From: Eledone cirrhosa | Lineage: Eukaryota > Mollusca > Cephalopoda > Octopoda > Eledonidae | Direction of reading: 5' to 3' | DNA length: 64,000 nt | Assembly (NCBI GenBank): GCA_964016885.1 | Contig: OZ024759.1 | Coordinates: 571,001 to 635,000, forward strand | In this document: positions 26,685-42,298 of the stretch, piece after piece | Position numbering within the stretch: position 1 is the first letter of the stretch | Layout of the letters: the number at the start of each line of letters is the position of its first letter | Translations under genes and position numbers: made by a program | The notes under the pieces: model-generated | What the model was told of the DNA's origin: nothing | What the model saw: the letters and a program-made list of their open reading frames with translations, nothing else | Databases searched by the model: none

Positions 26685-29600
26685 TATTAGTAACATGACA
26701 GTCTATATTAGTAACATGACAAAGTCTATATTAGTAACATGACAAAGTCTATATTAGTAGCATGACAAAGTCTATATTAGTAACATGACAAAGTCTATAT
26801 TAGTAACATGACACAGTCTATATTAGTAACATGACACAGTCTATATTAGTAACATGACAAAGTCTATATTAGTAGCATGACAAAGTCTATATTAGTAACA
26901 TGACAAAGTCTATATTAGTAACATGACACAGTCTATATTAGTAACATGACACAGTCTATATTAGTAACATGACAAAGTCTATATTAGTAACATGAAACAG
27001 TCTATATTAGTAACATGACAAAGTCTATATTAGTAACATGACACTGTCTATATTAGTAACTTGACAAAGTCTATATTAGTAACATGACACAGTCTATATT
27101 AGTAACATGACACAGTCTATATTAGTAACATGACAAAGTCTATATTAGTAGCATGACAAAGTCTATATTAGTAACATGACAAAGTCTATATTAGTAACAT
27201 GACACAGTCTATATTAGTAACATGACAAAGACTATATTAGTAACATGACACAGTCTATATTAGTAACATGACAAAGTCTATATTAGTAACATGACAGTCT
27301 ATATTAGTAACATGACAGTCTATATTAGTAGCACGACAAAGTCTATATTAGTAACATGACAAAGTCATATTAGTAACATGACACAGTCTATATTAGTAAC
27401 ATGACAAAGTCTATATTAGTAACATGACACAGTCTATATTAGTAACATGACAAAGTCTATATTAGTAACATGACACAGTCTATATTAGTAACATGACATA
27501 GTCTATATTAGTAACATGACAAAGTCTATATTAGTAGCATGGCACAGTCTATATTAGTAACATGACACAGTCTATATTAGTAACATGACAGTCTATATTA
27601 GTAACATGACAAAGTCTATATTAGTAGCATGACAAAGTCTATATTAGTAACATGACACAGTCTATATTAGTAACATGACGAAGTCTATATTAGTAGCATG
27701 ACAAAGTCTATATTAGTAACATGACAGTCTATATTAGTAACATGACAAAGTATATATTAGTAGCATTTACAAAGTCTATATTAGTAGCATGACACAGTCT
27801 ATATTAGTAACATGACACAGTCTATATTAGTAACATGACACAGTCTATATTAGTAACATAACAAAGTCTATATTAGTAGCATGACAAAGTCTATATTAGT
27901 AACATGACAAAGTCTATATTAGTAACATGACACAGTCTATATTAGTAACATGACAAAGTCTATATTAGTAACATGACAAAGTCTATATTAATAACATGAA
28001 ACAGTCTATATTAGTAACATGACAAAGTCTATATTAGTAACATGACACTGTCTATATTAGTAACTTGACAAAGTCTATATTAGTAACATGACACAGTCTA
28101 TATTAGTAACATGACACAGTCTATATTAGTAACATGACAAAGTCTATATTAGTAGCATGACAAAGTCTATATTAGTAACATGACAAAGTCTATATTAGTA
28201 ACATGACACAGTCTATATTAGTAAAATGACAAAGTCTATATTAGTAACATGACAGTCTATATTAGTAACATGACAGTCTATATTAGTAGCATGACAAAGT
28301 CTATATTAGTAACATGACAAAGTCATATTAGTAACATGACACAGTCTATATTAGTAACATGACACAGTCTATATTAGTAACATGACACAGTCTATATTAG
28401 TAACATGACACAGTCTATATTAGTAACATGACAAAGTCTATATTCGTAACATGACAAAGTCTATATTAGTAACATGACAGTTTATATTAGTAACATGACA
28501 CAGTCTATATTAGTAACATGACATAGTCTATATTAGTAACATGACAAAGTCTATATTAGTAACATGACAGTCTATATTGTAACATGACACAGTCTATATT
28601 AGTAACATGACACAGTCTATATTAGTAACATGACAGTCTATATTAGTAACATGACAAAGTCTATATTAGTAACATGTCAAAGTCTATATTAGTAGCATGA
28701 CAAAGTCTATATTAGTAACATGACAAAGTCTATATTAGTAACATGACACAGTCTATATTAGTAACATGACACAGTCTATATTAGTAACATGACAAAGTCT
28801 ATATTAGTAGCATGACAAAGTCTATATTAGTAACATGACAAAGTCTATATTAGTAACATGACACAGTCTATATTAGTAACATGACAAAGTCTATATTAGT
28901 AACATGACAAAGTCTATATTAGTAACATGAAACAGTCTATATTAGTAACATGACAAAGTCTATATTAGTAACATGACACTGTCTATATTAGTAACTTGAC
29001 AAAGTCTATATTAGTAACATGACACAGTCTATATTAGTAACATGACACAGTCTATATTAGTAACATGACAAAGTCTATATTAGTAGCATGACAAAGTCTA
29101 TATTAGTAACATGACAAAGTCTATATTAGTAACATGACACAGTCTATATTAGTAACATGACAAAGACTATATTAGTAACATGACACAGTCTATATTAGTA
29201 ACATGACAAAGTCTATATTAGTAACATGACAGTCTATATTAGTAACATGACAGTCTATATTAGTAGCATGACAAAGTCTATATTAGTAACATGACAAAGT
29301 CATATTAGTAACATGACACAGTCTATATTAGTAACATGACAAAGTCTATATTAGTAACATGACACAGTCTATATTAGTAACATGACACAGTCTATATTAG
29401 TAACATGACAAAGTCTATATTAGTAACATGACAAAGTCTATATTAGTAACATGACACAGTTTATATTAGTAACATGACACAGTCTATATTAGTAACATGA
29501 CATAGTCTATATTAGTAACATGACAAAGTCTATATTAGTAACATGACAGTCTATATTGTAACATGACACAGTCTATATTAGTAACATGACACAGTCTATA

Positions 29601-30489
29601 TTAGTAACATGACAGTCTATATTAGTAACATGGCAAAGTCTATATTAGTAACATGACAAAGTCTATATTAGTAACATGACAAAGTCTATATTAGTAACAT
29701 GACAAAGTCTATATTAGTAACTTGACACAGTCTATATTAGTAACATGACATAGTCTATATTAGTAGCATGACAGTCTATATTAGTAACATGACAGAGTCT
29801 ATATTAGTAACATGACAGTCTATATTAGTAACATGACAAAGTCTATATTAGTAGCATGACAAAGTCTATATTAGTAACATGACACAGTCTATATTAGTAA
29901 CATGACAATCTATATTAGTAACATGACACAGTCTATATTAGTAACATGACAAAGTCTATATTAGTAACATGACAAAGTCTATATTAGTAACATGACACAG
30001 TCTATATTAGTAACATGACACAGTCTATATTAATAACATGACAAAGTCTATATTAGTAACATGACACAGTCTATATTAGTAACATGACATAGTCTATATT
30101 AGTAACGTGACACAGTCTATATTAGTAACATGACAAAGTCTATATTAGTAGCATGACAAAGTCTATATTAGTAACATGACAAAGTCTATATTAGTAACAT
30201 GACACAGTCTATATTAGTAACATGACAAAGTCTATATTAGTAACATGACAAAGTCTATATTAGTAACATGACAGTCTATATTAGTAACATGACAAAGTCT
30301 CTATTAGTAACATGACAAAGTCTATATTAGTAACATGACAGTCTATATTAGTAACATAACAAAGTCTATATTAGTAACATGACAGTCTATATTGTAACAT
30401 GACACAGTCTATATTAGTAACATGACACAGTCTATATTAGTAACATGACATAGTCTATATTAGTAACATGACAAAGTCTATATTAGTAA
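26685..30489 (+). repeat. Left copy of a 3.8-kb segment (offset 6,431 to 6,410)
   Basis: Shared markers with the block at 33116-36899 are AACTT 27056/33487, GCACG 27331/33762, CATTTAC with the rare GTATATATT 27765/34196, the rare TTAATAACATGAAAC 27998/34429, GTAAAATG 28221/34629, TTCGTAAC 28445/34853 and ATGTCAAAG 28676/35084. The offset falls by 23 bp between 27998 and 28221 (one unit lost in the right copy) and later rises by 2 bp at a 21- versus 23-bp unit near 29770. Matching ends just before the AAGACAG signature at 30491, where the partner has ATGACAG at 36901. Confidence 0.87.
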
Positions 30490-33116
30490 CAAGACAGTCT
30501 ATATTGTAACACGACACAGTCTATATTAGTAATATGACACAGTCTATATTAGAAACATGACAGTCTATATTAGTAACATGACAAAGTCTATATTAGTAAC
30601 ATGACAAAGTCTATATTAGTAACATGACAAAGTCTATATTAGTAGCATGACACAGTCTATATTAGTAACATGACACAGTCTATATTAGTAACATGACAGT
30701 CTATATTAGTAACATGACAAAGTCTATATTAGTAGCATGACAAAGTCTATATTAGTAACATGACACAGTCTATATTAGTAACATGACAGTCTATATTAGT
30801 AACATGACACAGTCTATATTAGTAACTTGACAAAGTCTATATTAGTAGCATGACAAAGTCTATATTAGTAACATGACAGTCTATATTAGTAACATGACAA
30901 AGTCTATATTAGTAGCATGACAAATTCTATATTAGTAGCATGACACAGTCTATATTAGTAACATGACACAGTCTATATTAGTAACATGACACAGTCTATA
31001 TTAGTAACATGACAAAGTCTATATTAGTAGCATGACAAAGTCTATATTAGTAACATGACAAAGTCTATATTAGTAACATGACACAGTCTATATTAGTAAC
31101 ATGACAAAGTCTATATTAGTAACATGACAAAGTCTATATTAGTAACATGACACAGTCTATATTAGTAACATGACAAAGTCTATATTAGTAGCATGACACA
31201 GTCTATATTAGTAACATGACACAGTCTATATTAGTAACATGACAGTCTATATTAGTAACATGACAAAGTCTATATTAGTAGCATGACAAAGTCTATATTA
31301 GTAACATGACACAGTCTATATTAGTAACATGACAGTCTATATTAGTAACATGACACAGTCTATATTAGTAACATGACGAAGTCTATATTAGTAGCATGAC
31401 AAAGTCTATATTAGTAACATGACAGTCTATATTAGTAACATGACAAAGTCTATATTAGTAGCATTTACAAAGTCTATATTAGTAGCATGACACAGTCTAT
31501 ATTAGTAACATGACACAGTCTATATTAGTAACATGACACAGTCTATATTAGTAACATGACAAAGTCTATATTAGTAGCATGACAAAGTCTATATTAGTAA
31601 CATGACAAAGTCTATATTAGTAACATGACACAGTCTATATTAGTAACATGACAAAGTCTATATTAGTAACATGACAAAGTCTATATTAGTAACATGAAAC
31701 AGTCTATATTAGTAACATGACAAAGTCTATATTAGTAACATGACACTGTCTATATTAGTAACTTGACAAAGTCTATATTAGTAACATGACACAGTCTATA
31801 TTAGTAACATGACACAGTCTATATTAGTAACATGACAAAGTCTATATTAGTAGCATGACTAAGTCTATATTAGTAACATGACAAAGTCTATATTAGTAAC
31901 ATGACACAGTCTATATTAGTAACATGACAAAGACTATATTAGTAACATGACACAGTCTATATTAGTAACATGACAAAGTCTATATTAGTAACATGACAGT
32001 CTATATTAGTAACATGACAGTCTATATTAGTAGCATGACAAAGTCTATATTAGTAACATGACAAAGTCATATTAGTAACATGACACAGTCTATATTAGTA
32101 ACATGACACAGTCTATATTAGTAACATGACACAGTCTATATTAGTAACATGACACAGTCTATATTAGTAACATGACAAAGTCTATATTAGTAACATGACA
32201 AAGTCTATATTAGTAACATGACAGTTTATATTAGTAACATGACACAGTCTATATTAGTAACATGACATAGTCTATATTAGTAACATGACAAAGTCTATAT
32301 TAGTAACATGACAGTCTATATTGTAACATGACACAGTCTATATTAGTAACATGACACAGTCTATATTAGTAACATGACAGTCTATATTAGTAACATGACA
32401 AAGTCTATATTAGTAACATGACAAAGTCTATATTAGTAGCATGACAAAGTCTATATTAGTAACATGACAAAGTCTATATTAGTAACATGACACAGTCTAT
32501 ATTAGTAACATGACACAGTCTATATTAGTAACATGACAAAGTCTATATTAGTAGCATGACAAAGTCTATATTAGTAACATGACAAAGTCTATATTAGTAA
32601 CATGACACAGTCTATATTAGTAACATGACAAAGTCTATATTAGTAACATGACAAAGTCTATATTAGTAACATGAAACAGTCTATATTAGTAACATGACAA
32701 AGTCTATATTAGTAACATGACACTGTCTATATTAGTAACTTGACAAAGTCTATATTAGTAACATGACACAGTCTATATTAGTAACATGACACAGTCTATA
32801 TTAGTAACATGACAAAGTCTATATTAGTAGCATGACAAAGTCTATATTAGTAACATGACAAAGTCTATATTAGTAACATGACACAGTCTATATTAGTAAC
32901 ATGACAAAGACTATATTAGTAACATGACACAGTCTATATTAGTAACATGACAAAGTCTATATTAGTAACATGACAGTCTATATTAGTAACATGACAGTCT
33001 ATATTAGTAGCACGACAAAGTCTATATTAGTAACATGACAAAGTCATATTAGTAACATGACACAGTCTATATTAGTAACATGACAAAGTCTATATTAGTA
33101 ACATGACACAGTCTAT
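29700..33116 (+). repeat. Left copy of a 3.4-kb segment (offset 12,108)
   Basis: This stretch matches 41806-45224 at an offset of 12,108 bp: AACGTG 30105/42213, AACATAAC 30351/42459, the 71-bp signature 30491/42599, CATTTAC 31463/43571, the rare GACTAAGTC 31857/43965, AACTT 32735/44843 and ACGAC 33012/45120. It joins a type II block (to about 30560) with two type I blocks. Before about 29770 the offset is 12,106 because of a 21-bp unit private to this copy. The left edge is approximate, since matching there was checked only at the AACTTGACACAG marker (29719). Confidence 0.82.
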
Positions 33117-36100
33117 ATTAGTAACATGACAGTCTATATTAGTAACATGACAAAGTCTATATTAGTAACATGACAAAGTCTATATTAGTAGCATGACAAA
33201 GTCTATATTAGTAACATGACAAAGTCTATATTAGTAACATGACACAGTCTATATTAATAACATGACACAGTCTATATTAGTAACATGACAAAGTCTATAT
33301 TAGTAGCATGACAAAGTCTATATTAGTAACATGACAAAGTCTATATTAGTAACATGACACAGTCTATATTAGTAACATGACACAGTCTATATTAGTAACA
33401 TGACAAAGTCTATATTAGTAACATGAAACAGTCTATATTAGTAACATGACAAAGTCTATATTAGTAACATGACACTGTCTATATTAGTAACTTGACAAAG
33501 TCTATATTAGTAACATGACACAGTCTATATTAGTAACATGACACAGTCTATATTAGTAACATGACAAAGTCTATATTAGTAGCATGACAAAGTCTATATT
33601 AGTAACATGACAAAGTCTATATTAGTAACATGACACAGTCTATATTAGTAACATGACAAAGACTATATTAGTAACATGACACAGTCTATATTAGTAACAT
33701 GACAAAGTCTATATTAGTAACATGACAGTCTATATTAGTAACATGACAGTCTATATTAGTAGCACGACAAAGTCTATATTAGTAACATGACAAAGTCATA
33801 TTAGTAACATGACACAGTCTATATTAGTAACATGACAAAGTCTATATTAGTAACATGACACAGTCTATATTAGTAACATGACAAAGTCTATATTAGTAAC
33901 ATGACACAGTCTATATTAGTAACATGACATAGTCTATATTAGTAACATGACAAAGTCTATATTAGTAGCATGACACAGTCTATATTAGTAACATGACACA
34001 GTCTATATTAGTAACATGACAGTCTATATTAGTAACATGACAAAGTCTATATTAGTAGCATGACAAAGTCTATATTAGTAACATGACACAGTCTATATTA
34101 GTAACATGACGAAGTCTATATTAGTAGCATGACAAAGTCTATATTAGTAACATGACAGTCTATATTAGTAACATGACAAAGTATATATTAGTAGCATTTA
34201 CAAAGTCTATATTAGTAGCATGACACAGTCTATATTAGTAACATGACACAGTCTATATTAGTAACATGACACAGTCTATATTAGTAACATGACAAAGTCT
34301 ATATTAGTAGCATGACAAAGTCTATATTAGTAACATGACAAAGTCTATATTAGTAACATGACACAGTCTATATTAGTAACATGACAAAGTCTATATTAGT
34401 AACATGACAAAGTCTATATTAATAACATGAAACAGTCTATATTAGTAACATGACAAAGTCTATATTAGTAACATGACACTGTCTATATTAGTAACTTGAC
34501 AAAGTCTATATTAGTAACATGACACAGTCTATATTAGTAACATGACACAGTCTATATTAGTAGCATGACAAAGTCTATATTAGTAACATGACAAAGTCTA
34601 TATTAGTAACATGACACAGTCTATATTAGTAAAATGACAAAGTCTATATTAGTAACATGACAGTCTATATTAGTAACATGACAGTCTATATTAGTAGCAT
34701 GACAAAGTCTATATTAGTAACATGACAAAGTCATATTAGTAACATGACACAGTCTATATTAGTAACATGACACAGTCTATATTAGTAACATGACACAGTC
34801 TATATTAGTAACATGACACAGTCTATATTAGTAACATGACAAAGTCTATATTCGTAACATGACAAAGTCTATATTAGTAACATGACAGTTTATATTAGTA
34901 ACATGACACAGTCTATATTAGTAACATGACATAGTCTATATTAGTAACATGACAAAGTCTATATTAGTAACATGACAGTCTATATTGTAACATGACACAG
35001 TCTATATTAGTAACATGACACAGTCTATATTAGTAACATGACAGTCTATATTAGTAACATGACAAAGTCTATATTAGTAACATGTCAAAGTCTATATTAG
35101 TAGAATGACAAAGTCTATATTAGTAACATGACAAAGTCTATATTAGTAACATGACACAGTCTATATTAGTAACATGACACAGTCTATATTAGTAACATGA
35201 CAAAGTCTATATTAGTAGCATGACAAAGTCTATATTAGTAACATGACAAAGTCTATATTAGTAACATGACACAGTCTATATTAGTAACATGACAAAGTCT
35301 ATATTAGTAACATGACAAAGTCTATATTAGTAACATGAAACAGTCTATATTAGTAACATGACAAAGTCTATATTAGTAACATGACACTGTCTATATTAGT
35401 AACTTGACAAAGTCTATATTAGTAACATGACACAGTCTATATTAGTAACATGACACAGTCTATATTAGTAACATGACAAAGTCTATATTAGTAGCATGAC
35501 AAAGTCTATATTAGTAACATGACAAAGTCTATATTAGTAACATGACACAGTCTATATTAGTAACATGACAAAGACTATATTAGTAACATGACACAGTCTA
35601 TATTAGTAACATGACAAAGTCTATATTAGTAACATGACAGTCTATATTAGTAACATGACAGTCTATATTAGTAGCATGACAAAGTCTATATTAGTAACAT
35701 GACAAAGTCATATTAGTAACATGACACAGTCTATATTAGTAACATGACAAAGTCTATATTAGTAACATGACACAGTCTATATTAGTAACATGACACAGTC
35801 TATATTAGTAACATGACAAAGTCTATATTAGTAACATGACAAAGTCTATATTAGTAACATGACACAGTTTATATTAGTAACATGACACAGTCTATATTAG
35901 TAACATGACATAGTCTATATTAGTAACATGACAAAGTCTATATTAGTAACATGACAGTCTATATTGTAACATGACACAGTCTATATTAGTAACATGACAC
36001 AGTCTATATTAGTAACATGACAGTCTATATTAGTAACATGGCAAAGTCTATATTAGTAACATGACAAAGTCTATATTAGTAACATGACAAAGTCTATATT

Positions 36101-36899
36101 AGTAACATGACAAAGTCTATATTAGTAACTTGACACAGTCTATTTTAGTAACATGACATAGTCTATATTAGTAGCATGACACAGTCTATATTAGTAACAT
36201 GACAGAGTCTATATTAGTAACATGACAGTCTATATTAGTAACATGACAAAGTCTATATTAGTAGCATGACAAAGTCTATATTAGTAACATGACACAGTCT
36301 ATATTAGTAACATGACAATCTATATTAGTAACATGACACAGTCTATATTAGTAACATGACAAAGTCTATATTAGTAACATGACAAAGTCTATATTAGTAA
36401 CATGACACAGTCTATATTAGTAACATGACACAGTCTATATTAATAACATGACAAAGTCTATATTAGTAACATGACACAGTCTATATTAGTAACATGACAT
36501 AGTCTATATTAGTAACGTGACACAGTCTATATTAGTAACATGACAAAGTCTATATTAGTAGCATGACAAAGTCTATATTAGTAACATGACAAAGTCTATA
36601 TTAGTAACATGACACAGTCTATATTAGTAACATGACAAAGTCTATATTAGTAACATGACAAAGTCTATATTAGTAACATGACAGTCTATATTAGTAACAT
36701 GACAAAGTCTCTATTAGTAACATGACAAAGTCTATATTAGTAACATGACAGTCTATATTAGTAACATAACAAAGTCTATATTAGTAACATGACAGTCTAT
36801 ATTGTAACATGACACAGTCTATATTAGTAACATGACACAGTCTATATTAGTAACATGACATAGTCTATATTAGTAACATGACAAAGTCTATATTAGTAA
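33117..36899 (+). repeat. Right copy of the 3.8-kb segment
   Basis: This is the partner of 26685-30489. Private changes include GTAGAATGAC near 35103 in place of GTAGCATGAC, and CTATTTTAG near 36132 in place of CTATATTAG. It ends in a type II block whose AACATAAC marker starts at 36761. The usual AAGACAG signature is replaced at 36901 by an ATGACAG plus ATTGTAACATGACACAATC version, which opens the run of short type II blocks that follows. Confidence 0.85.
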
Positions 36900-39800
36900 C
36901 ATGACAGTCTATATTGTAACATGACACAATCTATATTAGTAACATGACACAGTCTATATTAGTAACATGACAGTCTATATTAGTAACATGGCAAAGTCTA
37001 TATTAGTAACATGACAAAGTCTATATTAGTAACATGACAAAGTCTATATTAGTAACATGACAAAGTCTATATTAGTAACTTGACACAGTCTATATTAGTA
37101 ACATGACATAGTCTATATTAGTAGCATGACACAGTCTATATTAGTAACATGACAGAGTCTATATTAGTAACATGACAGTCTATATTAGTAACATGACAAA
37201 GTCTATATTAGTAGCATGACAAAGTCTATATTAGTAACATGACACAGTCTATATTAGTAACATGACAATCTATATTAGTAACATGACACAGTCTATATTA
37301 GTAACATGACAAAGTCTATATTAGTAACATGACAAAGTCTATATTAGTAACATGACACAGTCTATATTAGTAACATGACACAGTCTATATTAATAACATG
37401 ACAAAGTCTATATTAGTAACATGACACAGTCTATATTAGTAACATGACATAGTCTATATTAGTAACGTGACACAGTCTATATTAGTAACATGACAAAGTC
37501 TATATTAGTAGCATGACAAAGTCTATATTAGTAACATGACAAAGTCTATATTAGTAACATGACACAGTCTATATTAGTAACATGACAAAGTCTATATTAG
37601 TAACATGACAAAGTCTATATTAGTAACATGACAGTCTATATTAGTAACATGACAAAGTCTCTATTAGTAACATGACAAAGTCTATATTAGTAACATGACA
37701 GTCTATATTAGTAACATAACAAAGTCTATATTAGTAACATGACAGTCTATATTGTAACATGACACAGTCTATATTAGTAACATGACACAGTCTATATTAG
37801 TAACATGACATAGTCTATATTAGTAACATGACAAAGTCTATATTAGTAACAAGACAGTCTATATTGTAACACGACACAGTCTATATTAGTAATATGACAC
37901 AGTCTATATTAGAAACATGACAGTCTATATTAGTAACATGACAAAGTCTATATTAGTAACATGACAAAGTCTATATTAGTAACATGACAAAGTCTATATT
38001 AGTAGCATGACACAGTCTATATTAGTAACATGACACAGTCTATATTAGTAACATGACAGTCTATATTAGTAACATGACAAAGTCTATATTAGTAGCATGA
38101 CAGTCTATATTAGTAACATGACAAAGTCTATATTAGTAGCATGACAAAGTCTATATTAGTAACATGACACAGTCTATATTAGTAACATGACAATCTATAT
38201 TAGTAACATGACACAGTCTATATTAGTAACATGACAAAGTCTATATTAGTAACATGACAAAGTCTATATTAGTAACATGACACAGTCTATATTAGTAACA
38301 TGACACAGTCTATATTAATAACATGACAAAGTCTATATTAGTAACATGACACAGTCTATATTAGTAACATGACATAGTCTATATTAGTAACGTGACACAG
38401 TCTATATTAGTAACATGACAAAGTCTATATTAGTAGCATGACAAAGTCTATATTAGTAACATGACAAAGTCTATATTGGTAACATGACACAGTCTATATT
38501 AGTAACATGACAAAGTCTATATTAGTAACATGACAAAGTCTATATTAGTAACATGACAGTCTATATTAGTAACATGACAAAGTCTCTATTAGTAACATGA
38601 CAAAGTCTATATTAGTAACATGACAGTCTATATTAGTAACATAACAAAGTCTATATTAGTAACATGACAGTCTATATTGTAACATGACACAGTCTATATT
38701 AGTAACATGACACAGTCTATATTAGTAACATGACATAGTCTATATTAGTAACATGACAAAGTCTATATTAGTAACATGACAGTCTATATTGTAACATGAC
38801 ACAGTCTATATTAGTAACATGACACAGTCTATATTAGTAACATGACAGTCTATATTAGTAACATGGCAAAGTCTATATTAGTAACATGACAAAGTCTATA
38901 TTAGTAACATGACAAAGTCTATATTAGTAACATGACAAAGTCTATATTAGTAACTTGACACAGTCTATATTAGTAACATGACATAGTCTATATTAGTAGC
39001 ATGACACAGTCTATATTAGTAACATGACAGAGTCTATATTAGTAACATGACAGTCTATATTAGTAACATGACAAAGTCTATATTAGTAGCATGACAAAGT
39101 CTATATTAGTAACATGACACAGTCTATATTAGTAACATGACAATCTATATTAGTAACATGACACAGTCTATATTAGTAACATGACAAAGTCTATATTAGT
39201 AACATGACAAAGTCTATATTAGTAACATGACACAGTCTATATTAGTAACATGACACAGTCTATATTAATAACATGACAAAGTCTATATTAGTAACATGAC
39301 ACAGTCTATATTAGTAACATGACATAGTCTATATTAGTAACGTGACACAGTCTATATTAGTAACATGACAAAGTCTATATTAGTAGCATGACAAAGTCTA
39401 TATTAGTAACATGACAAAGTCTATATTAATAACATGACAAAGTCTATATTAGTAACATGACACAGTCTATATTAGTAACATGACATAGTCTATATTAGTA
39501 ACGTGACACAGTCTATATTAGTAACATGACAAAGTCTATATTAGTAGCATGACAAAGTCTATATTAGTAACATGACAAAGTCTCTATTAGTAACATGACA
39601 AAGTCTATATTAGTAACATGACAGTCTATATTAGTAACATAACAAAGTCTATATTAGTAACATGACAGTCTATATTGTAACATGACACAGTCTATATTAG
39701 TAACATGACACAGTCTATATTAGTAACATGACATAGTCTATATTAGTAACATGACAAAGTCTATATTAGTAACATGACAGTCTATATTGTAACATGACAC

Positions 39801-42298
39801 AGTCTATATTAGTAACATGACACAGTCTATATTAGTAACATGACAGTCTATATTAGTAACATGGCAAAGTCTATATTAGTAACATGACAAAGTCTATATT
39901 AGTAACATGACAAAGTCTATATTAGTAACATGACAAAGTCTATATTAGTAACTTGACACAGTCTATATTAGTAACATGACATAGTCTATATTAGTAGCAT
40001 GACACAGTCTATATTAGTAACATGACAGAGTCTATATTAGTAACATGACAGTCTATATTAGTAACATGACAAAGTCTATATTAGTAGCATGACAAAGTCT
40101 ATATTAGTAACATGACACAGTCTATATTAGTAACATGACAATCTATATTAGTAACATGACACAGTCTATATTAGTAACATGACAAAGTCTATATTAGTAA
40201 CATGACAAAGTCTATATTAGTAACATGACACAGTCTATATTAGTAACATGACACAGTCTATATTAATAACATGACAAAGTCTATATTAGTAACATGACAC
40301 AGTCTATATTAGTAACATGACATAGTCTATATTAGTAACGTGACACAGTCTATATTAGTAACATGACAAAGTCTATATTAGTAGCATGACAAAGTCTATA
40401 TTAGTAACATGACAAAGTCTATATTAGTAACATGACACAGTCTATATTAGTAACATGACAAAGTCTATATTAGTAACATGACAAAGTCTATATTAGTAAC
40501 ATGACAGTCTATATTAGTAACATGACAAAGTCTCTATTAGTAACATGACAAAGTCTATATTAGTAACATGACAGTCTATATTAGTAACATAACAAAGTCT
40601 ATATTAGTAACATGACAGTCTATATTGTAACATGACACAGTCTATATTAGTAACATGACACAGTCTATATTAGTAACATGACATAGTCTATATTAGTAAC
40701 ATGACAAAGTCTATATTAGTAACAAGACAGTCTATATTGTAACACGACACAGTCTATATTAGTAATATGACACAGTCTATATTAGAAACATGACAGTCTA
40801 TATTAGTAACATGACAAAGTCTATATTAGTAACATGACAAAGTCTATATTAGTAACATGACAAAGTCTATATTAGTAGCATGACACAGTCTATATTAGTA
40901 ACATGACACAGTCTATATTAGTAACATGACAGTCTATATTAGTAACATGACAAAGTCTATATTAGTAGCATGACAGTCTATATTAGTAACATGACAAAGT
41001 CTATATTAGTAGCATGACAAAGTCTATATTAGTAACATGACACAGTCTATATTAGTAACATGACAATCTATATTAGTAACATGACACAGTCTATATTAGT
41101 AACATGACAAAGTCTATATTAGTAACATGACAAAGTCTATATTAGTAACATGACACAGTCTATATTAGTAACATGACACAGTCTATATTAATAACATGAC
41201 AAAGTCTATATTAGTAACATGACACAGTCTATATTAGTAACATGACATAGTCTATATTAGTAACGTGACACAGTCTATATTAGTAACATGACAAAGTCTA
41301 TATTAGTAGCATGACAAAGTCTATATTAGTAACATGACAAAGTCTATATTAGTAACATGACACAGTCTATATTAGTAACATGACAAAGTCTATATTAGTA
41401 ACATGACAAAGTCTATATTAGTAACATGACAGTCTATATTAGTAACATGACAAAGTCTCTATTAGTAACATGACAAAGTCTATATTAGTAACATGACAGT
41501 CTATATTAGTAACATAACAAAGTCTATATTAGTAACATGACAGTCTATATTGTAACATGACACAGTCTATATTAGTAACATGACACAGTCTATATTAGTA
41601 ACATGACATAGTCTATATTAGTAACATGACAAAGTCTATATTAGTAACATGACAGTCTATATTGTAACATGACACAGTCTATATTAGTAACATGACACAG
41701 TCTATATTAGTAACATGACAGTCTATATTAGTAACATGGCAAAGTCTATATTAGTAACATGACAAAGTCTATATTAGTAACATGACAAAGTCTATATTAG
41801 TAACATGACAAAGTCTATATTAGTAACTTGACACAGTCTATATTAGTAACATGACATAGTCTATATTAGTAGCATGACACAGTCTATATTAGTAACATGA
41901 CAGAGTCTATATTAGTAACATGACAGTCTATATTAGTAACATGACAAAGTCTATATTAGTAGCATGACAAAGTCTATATTAGTAACATGACACAGTCTAT
42001 ATTAGTAACATGACAATCTATATTAGTAACATGACACAGTCTATATTAGTAACATGACAAAGTCTATATTAGTAACATGACAAAGTCTATATTAGTAACA
42101 TGACACAGTCTATATTAGTAACATGACACAGTCTATATTAATAACATGACAAAGTCTATATTAGTAACATGACACAGTCTATATTAGTAACATGACATAG
42201 TCTATATTAGTAACGTGACACAGTCTATATTAGTAACATGACAAAGTCTATATTAGTAGCATGACAAAGTCTATATTAGTAACATGACAAAGTCTATA
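36515..42298 (+). repeat. 2,873-bp tandem duplication built of ~0.95-kb type II blocks
   Basis: The GTAACATAAC marker falls at 36761, 37711, 38636, 39634, 40584, 41509 and 42459, giving gaps of 950, 925, 998, 950, 925 and 950 bp. Positions 1 to 3 map onto 4 to 6 at exactly 2,873 bp, and so does the 71-bp signature (37851/40724). A type II block was therefore amplified to three, and the trio was then doubled. Inside the fourth block AACGTGAC occurs twice, at 39340 and 39501, 161 bp (seven units) apart, followed by loss of about 113 bp before GTCTCTATT at 39580. A private TATTGGTAAC lies near 38475. The outer edges are approximate. Confidence 0.85.
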
